This document shows, in pieces, positions 8,028 to 17,315 of a stretch of DNA of 64,000 nt. The notes beneath the pieces were generated by a model. It saw only the letters and a program-made list of their open reading frames with translations. It did not search any database and had not been told where the DNA came from. This DNA is from Verrucosispora sp. NA02020. GTDB taxonomy: Bacteria; Actinomycetota; Actinomycetes; Mycobacteriales; Micromonosporaceae. The DNA lies in assembly GCF_013364215.1 (NCBI RefSeq), contig NZ_CP054923.1, forward strand, positions 5,456,001 to 5,520,000, given 5' to 3'. The position numbers were made by a program, and so were the translations under genes. Position 1 is the stretch's first letter, and the number at the start of each line of letters is the position of its first letter.

Positions 8028-9161
8028 TCAGCCCATGTTGGCGAGGAAGTCGCTGTAGAAGAGGCCCAGGGCGATGGCGACACCGATGCCGGCGATGATC
8101 CAGAACCGGACCACGATGTTGACCTCGCTCCACCCGGCCAGCTCGAAGTGGTGTTGCAGCGGCGACATCCGGAACACCCGCTTGCCGGTGGTCTTGAAGG
8201 AGATGATCTGGATCACCACGGACATCGTGATGATCACGAAGAGCCCACCGATGATCGGGAGCAGCAGCACCGTCCGGGTGGACATCGCCATGCCGGCGAT
8301 CAGGCCACCCAGGCCGAGCGCGCCGGTGTCGCCCATGAAGATCCGGGCCGGTGAGGTGTTCCACCAGAGGAAGCCGACACAGGCACCGGCGGCGGCACCG
8401 GCGATCAACGCGATCTCCAGCGGATCCCGGACCGCGTAGCAGTAGTTGTTCGGGTTGGCGGTGTACGACGGGTCGGCGCACCAGTGCCGGTACTGCCAGA
8501 ACGCGATCACCGCGTACGCGCCGAGCACCATCACCGAGGCGCCGGTGGCCAGGCCGTCGAGGCCGTCGGTGAGGTTGACGCCGTTGGTCGCCGCCATCAC
8601 CACGAAGATGAAGATGACCACCGCGCCGATCTTGGTGACGTCCAGCGCCGGGATGTCCCGGATGAAGCTGAGCGTCGTGCTGCCGACGGTCTCGGTGTTG
8701 GTCACCTCGCCGCTGGCGTCGGTCATGGTGGACGGGAAATAGAGCGCCACGACCCCGAACAGCGCGCCGACCAGGATCTGGCCGAGCAGCTTGCCCCGGG
8801 CGCTCAATCCGCCGCTGTGCCGCTTGCGCACCTTCAGGAAGTCGTCGACGAAGCCGACCGCGCCGCAGAAGACCATCAGGCCCAGCAGCACCAGCGCGGT
8901 GATGGTCGGCTCGACCTGGGCGATCTGCGCGTCCGGCAGGGTGGTCAGAGCCAGGTGGCCGGCCACGTACGCGATCACGGTGGCCAGGATGAACACCACC
9001 CCGCCCATGGTCGGTGTGCCCTTCTTGCCCTGGTGCATCTGCGGGCCCTCGGCCCGGATCGGCTGGCCGGCCTTGAGCCGGGTGAACACCTTGATCGCGA
9101 TCGGGGTGCAGAACAGCGAGACGAGGAAGGCCACCCCGATGGCCACGATGACCGCTCTCAC
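8028..9161 (-). CDS. mraY: Phospho-MurNAc-pentapeptide transferase MraY
   Basis: Moves phospho-MurNAc-pentapeptide to undecaprenyl phosphate, making lipid I. The 377 residues from a GTG at 9161 are mostly membrane segments (about ten). The MraY signatures are [10 protein letters not shown] near residue 50, [11 protein letters not shown] with the Mg-binding Asp pair, [10 protein letters not shown] and [12 protein letters not shown]. The start overlaps the murF stop by four bases (GTGA). It is the last gene before the unusual gap where murD normally sits. Confidence 0.97.
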   Translation of the reverse strand: MRAVIVAIGVAFLVSLFCTPIAIKVFTRLKAGQPIRAEGPQMHQGKKGTPTMGGVVFILATVIAYVAGHLALTTLPDAQIAQVEPTITALVLLGLMVFCGAVGFVDDFLKVRKRHSGGLSARGKLLGQILVGALFGVVALYFPSTMTDASGEVTNTETVGSTTLSFIRDIPALDVTKIGAVVIFIFVVMAATNGVNLTDGLDGLATGASVMVLGAYAVIAFWQYRHWCADPSYTANPNNYCYAVRDPLEIALIAGAAAGACVGFLWWNTSPARIFMGDTGALGLGGLIAGMAMSTRTVLLLPIIGGLFVIITMSVVIQIISFKTTGKRVFRMSPLQHHFELAGWSEVNIVVRFWIIAGIGVAIALGLFYSDFLANMG

Positions 9162-10564
9162 GAAGCGTCACCCTCGCCGTCTGCGGCCACGTCGACGCGC
9201 AGCGCGTCGGCCACCTCCCAGGTCCGGTACCGAGAGCCCTTCACCAGGACGACATCGCCCTGCCGTAGCTCGCTTCGCAGCACCTCGACGGCCGCCGCCT
9301 GATCGGTGAGCAGCACCGACTCTCCTCCCCAGTCACCTACCGATGTCGCCCCGTGGTGAATCGGCGCCGCGGCCTCACCGACCACCAGCAGCCGGGCGAC
9401 GCCCAGCTCGGCCGCGAGACGGCCCATGTCGGCGTGCCCCTGCGTCTCGAAGTCACCCAGCTCGGCCATGTAGCCGAGCACCGCGACGGTACGCCTCCCG
9501 CTGCCGATGCCGGCGAGCGCACGCAGCGCCACCGCCATCGACGCCGGGTTGGCGTTGTACGAGTCGTCGATCACGGTCACCCCGTCGGTGCGTTCGAAGA
9601 CGTCCATCCGACGGGTCGAGACCAGCCCGAGCGCGCCCAGCGCGACGGCCAGCTCGGTCAACGGCATGCCCAGTTCCCGGGCCACCGCCGCGGCGGCCAG
9701 GCTGTTGGAGACCTGGTGCCGTCCGGTGAGCCCGAGCCGCACCGGCGCGTCGCCCTCCGGCGTCACCAGGGTGTACGACGGCCGGCCGCGCTCGTCCAGC
9801 GTCACGTCCTCGGCCCGGATGTCGGCGTGCGCCGCCTCGCCGTAGCGGACCACCCGGGCCACCGTACGGCTCGCCATCGCGTCGACCAGCGGGTCGTCGG
9901 CGTTGAGTACCGCCAGGCCGTCGGCCGGCAGCGACTCCACCAGTTCGCCCTTGGCCACGGCGATGTTCTCCTGGGAGCCGAACTCCCCGATGTGCGACAC
10001 CCCGACGTTGAGCACCACGGAGATGCGCGGCGGTGCCACCTCGCAGAGGTAGCGCACGTGGCCGATGCCCCGCGCGCCCTTCTCCATCACCAGGTAGCGC
10101 GTCGTCGGCCCGGCCTGCAACGCCGTGTACGGGTGCCCCAGCTCGTTGTTGAACGAGCCGGGCGGCGCCACCGTCTCGCCGAGGCGCGCGGTGAGCTGGG
10201 CGATCAGGTCCTTGGTGGTGGTCTTGCCGGAGGAACCGGTCAACCCGATCACGGTCAGCTCCGGCAGCCGGTCCACCACGGTCCGGGCCAGCCGACCCAT
10301 CGCGGTCAACGCGTCGGCGACCACGATCATCGGTACGCCGGGCACCTCGCGGGTGCCCAGCACCGCCACCGCGCCGTCCGCCACGGCCGCCGCCGCGTAG
10401 TCGTGCCCGTCGACCTTCTCCCCGTCGAACGCGACGAACAGTCCACCGGCGGCGACCTTGCGCGAGTCGAACTCGACGCTGCCGGTGATCCGCGCGTCGG
10501 GGTCGGCGTCGACCAGTCGACCGTCGACGGCCGAGGCGACCTCGGCCAGGCTGAGCGCGATCAC
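9158..10564 (-). CDS. murF: UDP-MurNAc-tripeptide--D-Ala-D-Ala ligase MurF
   Basis: Adds D-Ala-D-Ala to the UDP-MurNAc-tripeptide. The start is the GTG at 10564 (read [16 protein letters not shown]), which overlaps the murE stop by four bases; the open frame runs on upstream inside murE but is not used. This gives 468 residues. The MurF N-terminal domain ([19 protein letters not shown]), the ATP loop [24 protein letters not shown] and the C-terminal NANPASM motif are present. It overlaps mraY by four bases, so murE, murF and mraY are translationally coupled. Confidence 0.96.
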   Translation of the reverse strand: MIALSLAEVASAVDGRLVDADPDARITGSVEFDSRKVAAGGLFVAFDGEKVDGHDYAAAAVADGAVAVLGTREVPGVPMIVVADALTAMGRLARTVVDRLPELTVIGLTGSSGKTTTKDLIAQLTARLGETVAPPGSFNNELGHPYTALQAGPTTRYLVMEKGARGIGHVRYLCEVAPPRISVVLNVGVSHIGEFGSQENIAVAKGELVESLPADGLAVLNADDPLVDAMASRTVARVVRYGEAAHADIRAEDVTLDERGRPSYTLVTPEGDAPVRLGLTGRHQVSNSLAAAAVARELGMPLTELAVALGALGLVSTRRMDVFERTDGVTVIDDSYNANPASMAVALRALAGIGSGRRTVAVLGYMAELGDFETQGHADMGRLAAELGVARLLVVGEAAAPIHHGATSVGDWGGESVLLTDQAAAVEVLRSELRQGDVVLVKGSRYRTWEVADALRVDVAADGEGDAS

Positions 10565-12081
10565 CGCTGCCCCGCCAGGTCCCCGAAGCGGGCCCGCAGC
10601 GCGTCGGCGAGCTCCGTCCGGTCGTCGAACGGGTACGTCTCGCCGGCGATCTCCTGGCCGCGTTCGTGCCCCTTGCCCAGCAGCGCCACCACGTCCTGCG
10701 GCTCGGCCAGCCGGACCGCCTCGTCGATCGCCGCGCGACGCCCGGCCACCTCGACGATCCGGGCCGCCGTACCGGCCTGGTGGGCACCGGCGAGCACCTC
10801 GGCGCGGATCGCCGACGGCTCCTCGGTACGCGGGTTGTCGTCGGTCACCACGACCACGTCGGCTCCCTCCGCGGCAGCGGCACCCATCAGGGGCCGCTTG
10901 CCCCGATCCCGGTCGCCGCCCGCACCGATCACACAGATCAGCCGGCCGGCGCTGAGTCCGCGCAGTGCGGCCAGCGCGGCCACCACGGCGTCGGTCTTGT
11001 GTGCGTAGTCGACCACCCCGCGTACCCCGCCGGCCACGCCCACCGACTCCAGACGCCCGGGTACGCCACCGCAGGCGGCCACCCCCTCGGCGGCGGTCAC
11101 CGGCTCGACTCCGGCGGCGACCAGGGTCGCGATGGCCAGTAGGGCGTTCGCCACGTTGTGCCGGCCGGGCAGCGCCACCCCGGCGGGCAGCGTCAGCCCG
11201 TCCGGGCCGTGCACGGTGAAGCGCTGGGCGTACCCGTCGCCGTCGACCTTCTCGGCCCACCACGTGGCGGTCGGGTCACCGGCCGCCGAGTAGCTGACCG
11301 TGGCCGGGGTGAAGAGCGGTTCCAGCGCCGGGTCGTCGCGGTTGAGCACCTCCACCGCGCAGCGCCCGTCGAAGAGGCGCGCCTTGGCCGCGAAGTAGTC
11401 CTCGGCGTCGGCGTGGAAGTCCAGGTGGTCGGAGCCGAAGTTGGTCCAGCCGCCGACGCCGAACCGCACCCCGCCGACCCGGCCCATCGCCAGGGCGTGG
11501 CTGGAGACCTCCATGACCACCGCGGTGACGCCCCGCTCGCGGGCGGCGGCGAGCATCGCGTGCAGGTCGGTGGCCTCCGGCGTGGTCCGCACGCTGTCCA
11601 CCACGAGGTCGCCCAGGCGCGTCTCGACGGTGCCGATCAGGCCGGTGGTGTGGCCGGCGGCGCGCAGCCCGGACTCGACGAGGTAGGCGGTGGAGGTCTT
11701 CCCGGCGGTGCCGGTCACCCCGATCGTCAGCAGGTGCGCGGTCGGGTCGCCGTAGATCGTCGAGGCGACCGGGCCGAGCGCCGCACGCGGGTCGTCGACC
11801 ACCAGGACCGGCAGTCCGGTGCCGGCGGCCGACTCGGCACCGGCCGGGTCGGTCAGCACGGCGACCGCGCCGGCCTGGGCCGCACCGGCGGCGAACTCCG
11901 CGCCGTGCCGGCGGGCGCCGGGCAGGGCCGCGTACAGGTCGCCGGGTCGGACCTCCTGACTGGCATGGGTCGCCCCGGTCACCACCGGATCGGCGCTGGT
12001 AGAGGGCGCCACGGCGAGCCGGGCGGCTAGGTCACCGAGCCGGATTCCGGTCACGGTACGGGGACGAGGATTGCCGCGCAC
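10561..12081 (-). CDS. murE: UDP-MurNAc-L-Ala-D-Glu--meso-DAP ligase MurE
   Basis: Adds meso-diaminopimelate at position three of the stem peptide. I use the GTG at 12081 (then RGNPRPRTVTGIRLG), giving 506 residues; a GTG at 12144 is in frame and possible, but neither has a strong ribosome-binding site. TGTAGKTSTAYL is the ATP loop, NFGSDHLDFH the carbamylated-Lys region motif, and DNPRTEEPS the DNPR motif that selects meso-DAP over Lys. The wall should therefore be DAP-type, as in Micromonospora. A strong hairpin and about 375 bases separate it from ftsI. Confidence 0.95.
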   Translation of the reverse strand: MRGNPRPRTVTGIRLGDLAARLAVAPSTSADPVVTGATHASQEVRPGDLYAALPGARRHGAEFAAGAAQAGAVAVLTDPAGAESAAGTGLPVLVVDDPRAALGPVASTIYGDPTAHLLTIGVTGTAGKTSTAYLVESGLRAAGHTTGLIGTVETRLGDLVVDSVRTTPEATDLHAMLAAARERGVTAVVMEVSSHALAMGRVGGVRFGVGGWTNFGSDHLDFHADAEDYFAAKARLFDGRCAVEVLNRDDPALEPLFTPATVSYSAAGDPTATWWAEKVDGDGYAQRFTVHGPDGLTLPAGVALPGRHNVANALLAIATLVAAGVEPVTAAEGVAACGGVPGRLESVGVAGGVRGVVDYAHKTDAVVAALAALRGLSAGRLICVIGAGGDRDRGKRPLMGAAAAEGADVVVVTDDNPRTEEPSAIRAEVLAGAHQAGTAARIVEVAGRRAAIDEAVRLAEPQDVVALLGKGHERGQEIAGETYPFDDRTELADALRARFGDLAGQR

Positions 12082-12394
12082 GGCGTCAGACCCTACCCGG
12101 TCGCCCGGGTCCGGCCGCACGGCGCGCCTGAATCTCCGCCGCACGAAGTCGAACCGCAGGTGGCGACCGGTGGATGCGGCAGGCGTACGCCCGACGGCCC
12201 CGATCGGGCACCCGACCGGCGGGTGTCCCGGCGACCGTCCGCCTCCCCAGGGCGACCGCCCGCCTTCTCGTTAGGACGCGACCAGACGACTTCCGGCGTC
12301 GACGACCATTCCCGCCGACGACGGATACGGAAAGACGACGCATCCGGGCACGGTCGCCACGAAAAGGCCGGAAAGCACACCAGCGAATACGCGT
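12082..12394. other. murE upstream region, no gene seen
   Basis: Part of the ftsI-murE gap. Short open frames exist on both strands, but none has a ribosome-binding site or recognisable product. It is less GC-rich than its surroundings. I could not settle on a promoter for murE here, although the hairpin just upstream makes one plausible. Confidence 0.5.
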
Positions 12395-12447
12395 ACGTCA
12401 ATTCCTCGGGTCACCGGTGACGGAACCGGTGACCCGAGGATTGACGT
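12395..12447 (-). terminator. Long hairpin between ftsI and murE
   Basis: Fifteen-base perfect arms (12404-12418 and 12425-12439) enclose a six-base loop. After a one-base bulge the stem continues with ACGTCAAT/ATTGACGT (12395-12402 and 12440-12447). It starts ten bases after the ftsI stop. No T run follows, so it is a GC-type terminator, an attenuator or an mRNA-stability element inside the cluster. Confidence 0.72.
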
Positions 12448-12456
12448 CGACGACAG

Positions 12457-14655
12457 TTACGGGAACACGGTGAATTTCGGGGCCGGATCACTCGACGGCG
12501 GCACCCGGAAATGGCGCAGCGCGAAGGTCATCATTTCCTTGAACGCCGGCGCCGCGACCCGGCCACCGCCGCCACTCGGGCTGTGCACGAAGACCGCGAT
12601 CACGTACTGCGGCTTGTCCGCCGGGGCCATCCCGATGAACGAGGCGACCTCGCCGGGCTGCTTCTTCCCCTCGACCAGCCGCCACCCGGTCCCGGTCTTG
12701 CCCGCCACCCGGTAACCGGGCACCGCCGCGGACAGTCCGGTGGCGTTGTCCACGGTGGTGACCGCCTCCAGGATGTGCCGCAACTCGGCGGCGTTCTTCG
12801 GGCTGAGCACCTGACGGGTCACCGGCTCCTCGGCCGGTGTCGGCTTCCCGTCCGGCCCGATCGTCTCCTTGACCAGCCTCGGCTGCACGTACGTGCCGTC
12901 GTTGGCGATGGCGGCGTACGCGGCGGCCATCTGCAGCGGCGTGGCGTCCACGCTGTGCCCGATCGGCACCGAGCCGTGCGACGACTCGCTCCACTCCTGC
13001 ACCGGCAGCAGTCGCCCGCCCGCCTCGCCGGGCATGCCCACACCGGTCGGCTTGCCGAGCCCGAACCGCTGCTGGTAGTCGAGCAGCCGTTCCGGGCCGA
13101 GCTGGTCGGCGATCTGGATGGTGCCGACGTTGGAGGAGTGGGCCATCATCCCGGCCACGCTCATCCGCTTCCCGTCCGCCGGGAACGTGTCCCGGAACCA
13201 CGTGTCGCCCTTGCGGATTCCGTTGCTGACCGGGAAGACGGTGTCCTTGGTGATGACACCCTCCTGCAACGCCGCCCCGAACGTGATCGCCTTGTGCACC
13301 GAACCCGGGTCGACGATGAAGCTGGTGGCCGCGTCCTCCCGGTCGGTGGGGTCGCTCGCCTGCGGTTTCGCCGCGTTGTAGGTGGGATGGCTGGCCTGGG
13401 CCAGCACCTCCCCGGTCCGCGCGTCGAGCACCACCGCGGCACCCGTGCTGCCCTGCACCGCCTTCATCCGCTCGCTGAGGATCCGCTGCACCGTGTACTG
13501 GAGGTCACGGTCGATGGTGAGCACGATCGAGCTGCCCGGCTTGGCCTTGGTGGTGCGGCTGTAGCCACCGGGGATGGGCGCGGCCAACGCGCCCAGGCCG
13601 ACCTCGAAGACACGCTGGCCGTCCTCGCCGTGCAGCAGGTCGTCGTAGCGCGCCTCCAGGCCCTCCAACCCGACCATGTCCAGGCTGGTGAAACCGATCA
13701 GGTTGGCGGCCAGGTCACCGCCGGGGACCTCGCGCCGCTCGTCGCGGTGTACGGCGATGCCCGGCAGACCCAGCTCCATGATCTCCCGGGCCCGGGCCAC
13801 GGTGACCCCGCGCGCCAGGTACTCGAACTGGGAGTCGACGCCACTGATCCGCTTGCGGGGCTTCATCTTCTCGGCCAGGTCCGAAGCGGGCATGCCGAGC
13901 AGCGGGGAGAGCGTCTGCGCGGTCGCCGGGATGTCCTCGATCCGGGTCGGGTCGGCGTAGACGTACCGGGCCTCGACGCTGTGCGCCAGGGCGGCACCGT
14001 CGCGGTCGAAGATCGCCCCGCGCGGCGCGGGAAGCGGCACGGTTCGCAGCCGGTCGGCCATGCCGCCGTCGGCGTACGCCGGAGTGTCGACGGCCTGGAG
14101 CACGACGAGCCGCACGCCGATGGCGACGAAGAGGGCCAACGCGAGCGCGGTACCCAGCCGTAGCCGGCGTCCCGGGTCGGCGAGCCGGGGCGGTCGCGGC
14201 GCCTTGCGGGCCGGGCGGCGCGGGGCGGCCGGGCGGTCGCCCCGGCGCGGTTCCCGTCCCCCGACGCGACGCCGGGGCGTCCCGGCCGGCGCCTCGCCCC
14301 GAGGGGTGCGGTCGGTGACGGTCCGGACCACGGTGGTCCTGCCGGCGGTGGACTCCCGCCGGGGTGCGGCACCCGACCGGGCACCGGCGCGGGTGGCGGC
14401 GGAGCGTCCGCCGTCGAGCACCTGCAACGCCGGGCGGAACGGGTCCTGGGTCCGGCTGGTGCGCGGGCTGCGCCGCTGCTCGGCCCGGCCGCCGCCGTCC
14501 CGGACGGTGCGCCCCCGGGGGGTGTACGCACGGGCGTCGGAGATGCCGCCGATACCCGGCTCGCCGCCGCGCTCGTCCGGTGCACCCCCGTTACGGTAAG
14601 AACCGCGCCGGGAGCCTGTGGCGTCCCGGCGCGGTTCGTCTGATCTCGAGGGCAC
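12457..14655 (-). CDS. ftsI: Septal class B penicillin-binding protein FtsI (PBP3/PbpB)
   Basis: The septal transpeptidase partner of FtsW. It has 732 residues from a GTG at 14655. A basic, disordered cytoplasmic tail (1-160) is followed by one membrane segment (about 166-187), the dimerisation domain, and the transpeptidase domain. The active-site motifs are S452-V-H-K455, S507-S-N and K653-T-G. The SxxK tetrad is SVHK, whereas STFK is common in this family; catalytic Ser and Lys are kept. The long tail is typical of actinobacterial FtsI. The gene follows ftsL after three bases. Confidence 0.96.
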   Translation of the reverse strand: MPSRSDEPRRDATGSRRGSYRNGGAPDERGGEPGIGGISDARAYTPRGRTVRDGGGRAEQRRSPRTSRTQDPFRPALQVLDGGRSAATRAGARSGAAPRRESTAGRTTVVRTVTDRTPRGEAPAGTPRRRVGGREPRRGDRPAAPRRPARKAPRPPRLADPGRRLRLGTALALALFVAIGVRLVVLQAVDTPAYADGGMADRLRTVPLPAPRGAIFDRDGAALAHSVEARYVYADPTRIEDIPATAQTLSPLLGMPASDLAEKMKPRKRISGVDSQFEYLARGVTVARAREIMELGLPGIAVHRDERREVPGGDLAANLIGFTSLDMVGLEGLEARYDDLLHGEDGQRVFEVGLGALAAPIPGGYSRTTKAKPGSSIVLTIDRDLQYTVQRILSERMKAVQGSTGAAVVLDARTGEVLAQASHPTYNAAKPQASDPTDREDAATSFIVDPGSVHKAITFGAALQEGVITKDTVFPVSNGIRKGDTWFRDTFPADGKRMSVAGMMAHSSNVGTIQIADQLGPERLLDYQQRFGLGKPTGVGMPGEAGGRLLPVQEWSESSHGSVPIGHSVDATPLQMAAAYAAIANDGTYVQPRLVKETIGPDGKPTPAEEPVTRQVLSPKNAAELRHILEAVTTVDNATGLSAAVPGYRVAGKTGTGWRLVEGKKQPGEVASFIGMAPADKPQYVIAVFVHSPSGGGGRVAAPAFKEMMTFALRHFRVPPSSDPAPKFTVFP

Positions 14656-14658
14656 GGC

Positions 14659-15267
14659 CTACCCCTCCGAGCCCTGCTGGCTGGTGATCGACACCTGCCC
14701 GCTGGCCGGCTGCGGCACGCCGATCATCTTGCCGTCCGGCAGCCGGATGTACGCCAGCTCGCCCGACTCGACCAGCCCCAGACGGCGGGCCTGGGCCTCC
14801 AGGTTGCCCGGCGACTCCGACTCGGCGATCTGCTTCTTCAGCTGCTGCTGCTCCACGTCGAGCTTGGCCTGCTGCTGCTGGAGTTCGTCGAGCCGGAACG
14901 CATTCTCGTTGATCTTCGTGTTGACGGCCAGGATGCCGAGCACTCCACCGACGACGAGCACCACCACGAGCGCCGCGAACGGTGCCCGGGGTACCCGCAC
15001 CGGCGGCGGCGGGGCGACCCGCAGCCGCGGCGACTCGGCCCTCTCCGGCTTGCCGGTGTCGGCCCGTTCCACCGGACGCAGTGCGGCGCTGCCCTGGACG
15101 GGAAACTCGCGCGCCCCCCGGGCGCGAGTGTCGTCCAGCCGGCTCACCCGGTCCTGCCGCCGGGTGTCGTTCCCGGCTACTCGGGTCCGCTCCGCCGCGA
15201 TCCGGCCCCCCGACCGCGGTGTGCGCTGCCCGACGCCGGCGACGTCCCGACGCTTGCTCACATTCAT
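14659..15267 (-). CDS. ftsL: FtsL-like septum formation protein
   Basis: A bitopic divisome protein between rsmH and ftsI, the usual ftsL position. The ATG at 15267 follows a GGGGGAGGG ribosome-binding site and overlaps the rsmH stop by four bases; length is 202 residues. A basic N-terminus of about 95 residues precedes one membrane segment (about 96-116, [20 protein letters not shown]). Then comes a leucine/glutamine-rich coiled coil ([20 protein letters not shown]) and a short C-terminal domain. Sequence similarity among FtsL proteins is weak, so the call rests on topology and place. Confidence 0.87.
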   Translation of the reverse strand: MNVSKRRDVAGVGQRTPRSGGRIAAERTRVAGNDTRRQDRVSRLDDTRARGAREFPVQGSAALRPVERADTGKPERAESPRLRVAPPPPVRVPRAPFAALVVVLVVGGVLGILAVNTKINENAFRLDELQQQQAKLDVEQQQLKKQIAESESPGNLEAQARRLGLVESGELAYIRLPDGKMIGVPQPASGQVSITSQQGSEG

Positions 15268-16367
15268 ATTCCCTCCCCCTCTTCGTCCGTGTCCCCCGGC
15301 GTCCGCCGCGGTCCCCCTCCGGTTTCCGCGGCCGACCCCGTCCCCGGTTGGTGCATCGCCTTGACCCGGCGCCGGTACCGTTCGCGGTCGGTACGCCCCT
15401 GGTGCCGGGCCTGCGGGTCGATCCGCTCCGCCGCCCGTAGCCGCACCGATGCGGCTCGCGGGTTGGCGGCGACCTCCCTCTCCCCGGGCAGCTCCGCGCC
15501 CCGGCTGAGCAGCCGGAACGTCGGCTCCGACCCGGGCAGTTCGACCGGGAGGTCGACCGGGCCCGTACTGCGGACCCGGCCGGCGAGCGCCTGTTTGGTG
15601 AGCCTGTCCTCCAACGAGTGGTAGGACAGGACCACCATGCGACCGCCGACGGAAAGTGTGTCCAGAGCGGCCGGCAGCGCCGTCTCCAGCACTGCCAGTT
15701 CTCTGTTTACCTCGATCCGTAAAGCCTGAAACGTTCTCTTTGCCGGGTGTCCCCCGGTTCGCCGGGCCGGCGCCGGGATCGACTCCCGCACCAGCTCGGC
15801 CAGACGCGCCGACGAGGTGATCCGGCCCCGGTCCCGTTCCCGGATGATCGCCGAGGCGATCCGGCCGGCGAACTTCTCCTCGCCGTACACCCGCAGCACC
15901 CGGGCCAGGTCCGGGTGCGGGTAGGTGTTGACCACCTCCTCGGCGGTCACCCCCCGGGTCTGGTCCATCCGCATGTCCAGCGGCGCGTCCTGTGCGTACG
16001 CGAACCCGCGGTCGGGCGCGTCGAGTTGCAGTGAGGAGACACCGAGGTCGAAGAGCACACCGTCCACGGACGGGTAGCCCAACCGGTCCAGCACCTCGGG
16101 CAACTCGTCGTAGACCGCGTGTTCCAGGTGGACGCGATCGGCGAACCGGGCCAGCCGTACCCGAGCGTGTGCGAGTGCCTCGGTGTCCCGGTCCAGGCCC
16201 ACCAGGATCGTCTCCGGATGTGCCTGCAACACCGCCTCGGCGTGCCCGGCCAGGCCGAGCGTCGCGTCGACGTGGACCGTACGGCCGCCTCGACCCAGCG
16301 CGGGGGCGAGCAGCTCGAGACACCGCTCAAGCAGCACCGGCACATGCGTGCCGCGTAGCTCCCCCAT
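15264..16367 (-). CDS. rsmH: 16S rRNA C1402 N4-methyltransferase RsmH (MraW)
   Basis: Methylates N4 of C1402 in the ribosomal P site using SAM. I use the ATG at 16367 ([20 protein letters not shown]), with GGGGGG seven to twelve bases upstream, for 367 residues; the frame is open to 16541 but the extra part does not look like Rsm[14 protein letters not shown], the SAM-binding [15 protein letters not shown] and [15 protein letters not shown] are the family motifs, and the C-terminus is Arg-rich. It lies between mraZ and ftsL as in most bacteria. Confidence 0.95.
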   Translation of the reverse strand: MGELRGTHVPVLLERCLELLAPALGRGGRTVHVDATLGLAGHAEAVLQAHPETILVGLDRDTEALAHARVRLARFADRVHLEHAVYDELPEVLDRLGYPSVDGVLFDLGVSSLQLDAPDRGFAYAQDAPLDMRMDQTRGVTAEEVVNTYPHPDLARVLRVYGEEKFAGRIASAIIRERDRGRITSSARLAELVRESIPAPARRTGGHPAKRTFQALRIEVNRELAVLETALPAALDTLSVGGRMVVLSYHSLEDRLTKQALAGRVRSTGPVDLPVELPGSEPTFRLLSRGAELPGEREVAANPRAASVRLRAAERIDPQARHQGRTDRERYRRRVKAMHQPGTGSAAETGGGPRRTPGDTDEEGEGI

Positions 16368-16544
16368 GTCGCCCCCCACTGGTTGAACCGGTCTCGTTGT
16401 CGCGTCCTGCTCGTCGGACGACGCCGTGCCGTCGTACCGCCAGATCCCCATCCGCTCTCGACTCGTGCGCCTGGCACCGGGGAAGGGATGCCAGGAACTC
16501 GAAAGCGGCTGGAGATCTCGCAGTACGTCGGGCGTCGCCACGCC

Positions 16545-16976
16545 CTACAGACCGCCTGGCAGCACCCCCTCCTCGATGTCGGCGAAGTCGTCTTCGCTCT
16601 CGGCGAGGTAGGTCTCCCAGGCGACCTTGTCCCAGATCTCCACCCGGGTGCTCGCGCCGATGACCACCAGGTCCCGGTCGAGCCCCGCGTAGCTGCGCAG
16701 GTGTGCCGGGATGGTCACCCGGCCCTGCTTGTCGGGTATCTCGTCGTGCGCGCTGGCGAAGAAGACACGGCTGTAGGCCCGGGCCGCCTTGTGCGTCATC
16801 GGCTGCGCGCGCAACTGCTCCGCGATGTGCTGGAACTCAGGCGTCGGAAAGACGTAGAGGCAGCGCTCCTGCCCTTTGGTGATCACGACACCCCCCGCCA
16901 GCTCATCCCGGAACTTCGCCGGAAGGATCAACCGGCCTTTGTCGTCCAGGCGCGGAGTGTGGGTGCCGAGAAACAT
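16545..16976 (-). CDS. mraZ: Transcriptional regulator MraZ
   Basis: The first gene of the dcw cluster, a ring-forming DNA-binding regulator that represses its own operon. It has 143 residues from the ATG at 16976 ([20 protein letters not shown]). The two SpoVT/AbrB-like half domains each contain a DxKGR motif: [13 protein letters not shown] (about 11-23) and [14 protein letters not shown] (about 81-94). The frame is open far upstream, but the motif must be near the N-terminus. A repeat array matching MraZ operators lies in its promoter. A 177-base gap separates it from rsmH. Confidence 0.96.
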   Translation of the reverse strand: MFLGTHTPRLDDKGRLILPAKFRDELAGGVVITKGQERCLYVFPTPEFQHIAEQLRAQPMTHKAARAYSRVFFASAHDEIPDKQGRVTIPAHLRSYAGLDRDLVVIGASTRVEIWDKVAWETYLAESEDDFADIEEGVLPGGL

Positions 16977-17060
16977 CGGCCCAACCCCCTCGCCCTTTAA
17001 CGGCGTTCGCGCGCCGTTGACCCCCCGGGCCGGTGGGCCCCTCCCGGCCCCACCAATGCG

Positions 17061-17092
17061 CCCCACTCTACTCCACTTCCCTCCACCCGCAA
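17061..17092 (-). promoter_or_regulatory. mraZ promoter with three MraZ boxes
   Basis: On the minus strand TTGCGG (17092-17087), a 16-base spacer and TAGAGT (17070-17065) form a promoter. The boxes GTGGAG (17086-17081), GTGGAG (17076-17071) and GTGGGG (17066-17061) sit exactly ten bases apart, filling the spacer and the -10. MraZ proteins are known to bind evenly spaced direct repeats before mraZ, so this is the likely autorepression site. A possible fourth box lies at 17053-17048. Confidence 0.8.
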
Positions 17093-17103
17093 CCAGAATC
17101 GAC

Positions 17104-17164
17104 CGCGCGGCGCGTCGCCGCGCGCCACAAAACCGCACGTCAGCCGGGGTGGAGCGGAGTGGAG
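17104..17164 (+). promoter_or_regulatory. Palindrome and two GTGGAG boxes facing murT
   Basis: GTGGAG occurs at 17149-17154 and 17159-17164 on the plus strand, ten bases apart, the same word and spacing as the mraZ operator but pointing at murT. A perfect palindrome (17104-17112 and 17116-17124) lies between the two arrays. The plus-strand boxes are about 140 bases before the murT -10, so they may act from a distance or on a second promoter. Confidence 0.55.
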
Positions 17165-17302
17165 GGCGGCGGGGCGGCGGACGTGGTCCGCTATCCGACA
17201 TAGATCCACTCGGGCCGGTCCGGACGCCCACCGCCCCGCTCACCGACGAAGTGGACAGAACGGAACACCGTCGGCGGCGATCTGAGGGGTGGTCTGGTCC
17301 GG

Positions 17303-17308
17303 TAACCT
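17303..17308 (+). promoter_or_regulatory. murT -10 element, leaderless
   Basis: TAACCT is followed by seven bases and the GTG at 17316. This TANNNT-N7-start layout is typical of leaderless actinobacterial mRNAs, and it favours the GTG over the ATG five codons later. No clear -35 was seen. Confidence 0.55.
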
Positions 17309-17315
17309 CGCTCGC

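Noticed and set aside
12093..12401. 102-codon minus-strand frame in the ftsI-murE gap
   Set aside because: It starts within the hairpin, has no ribosome-binding site and no coding bias.
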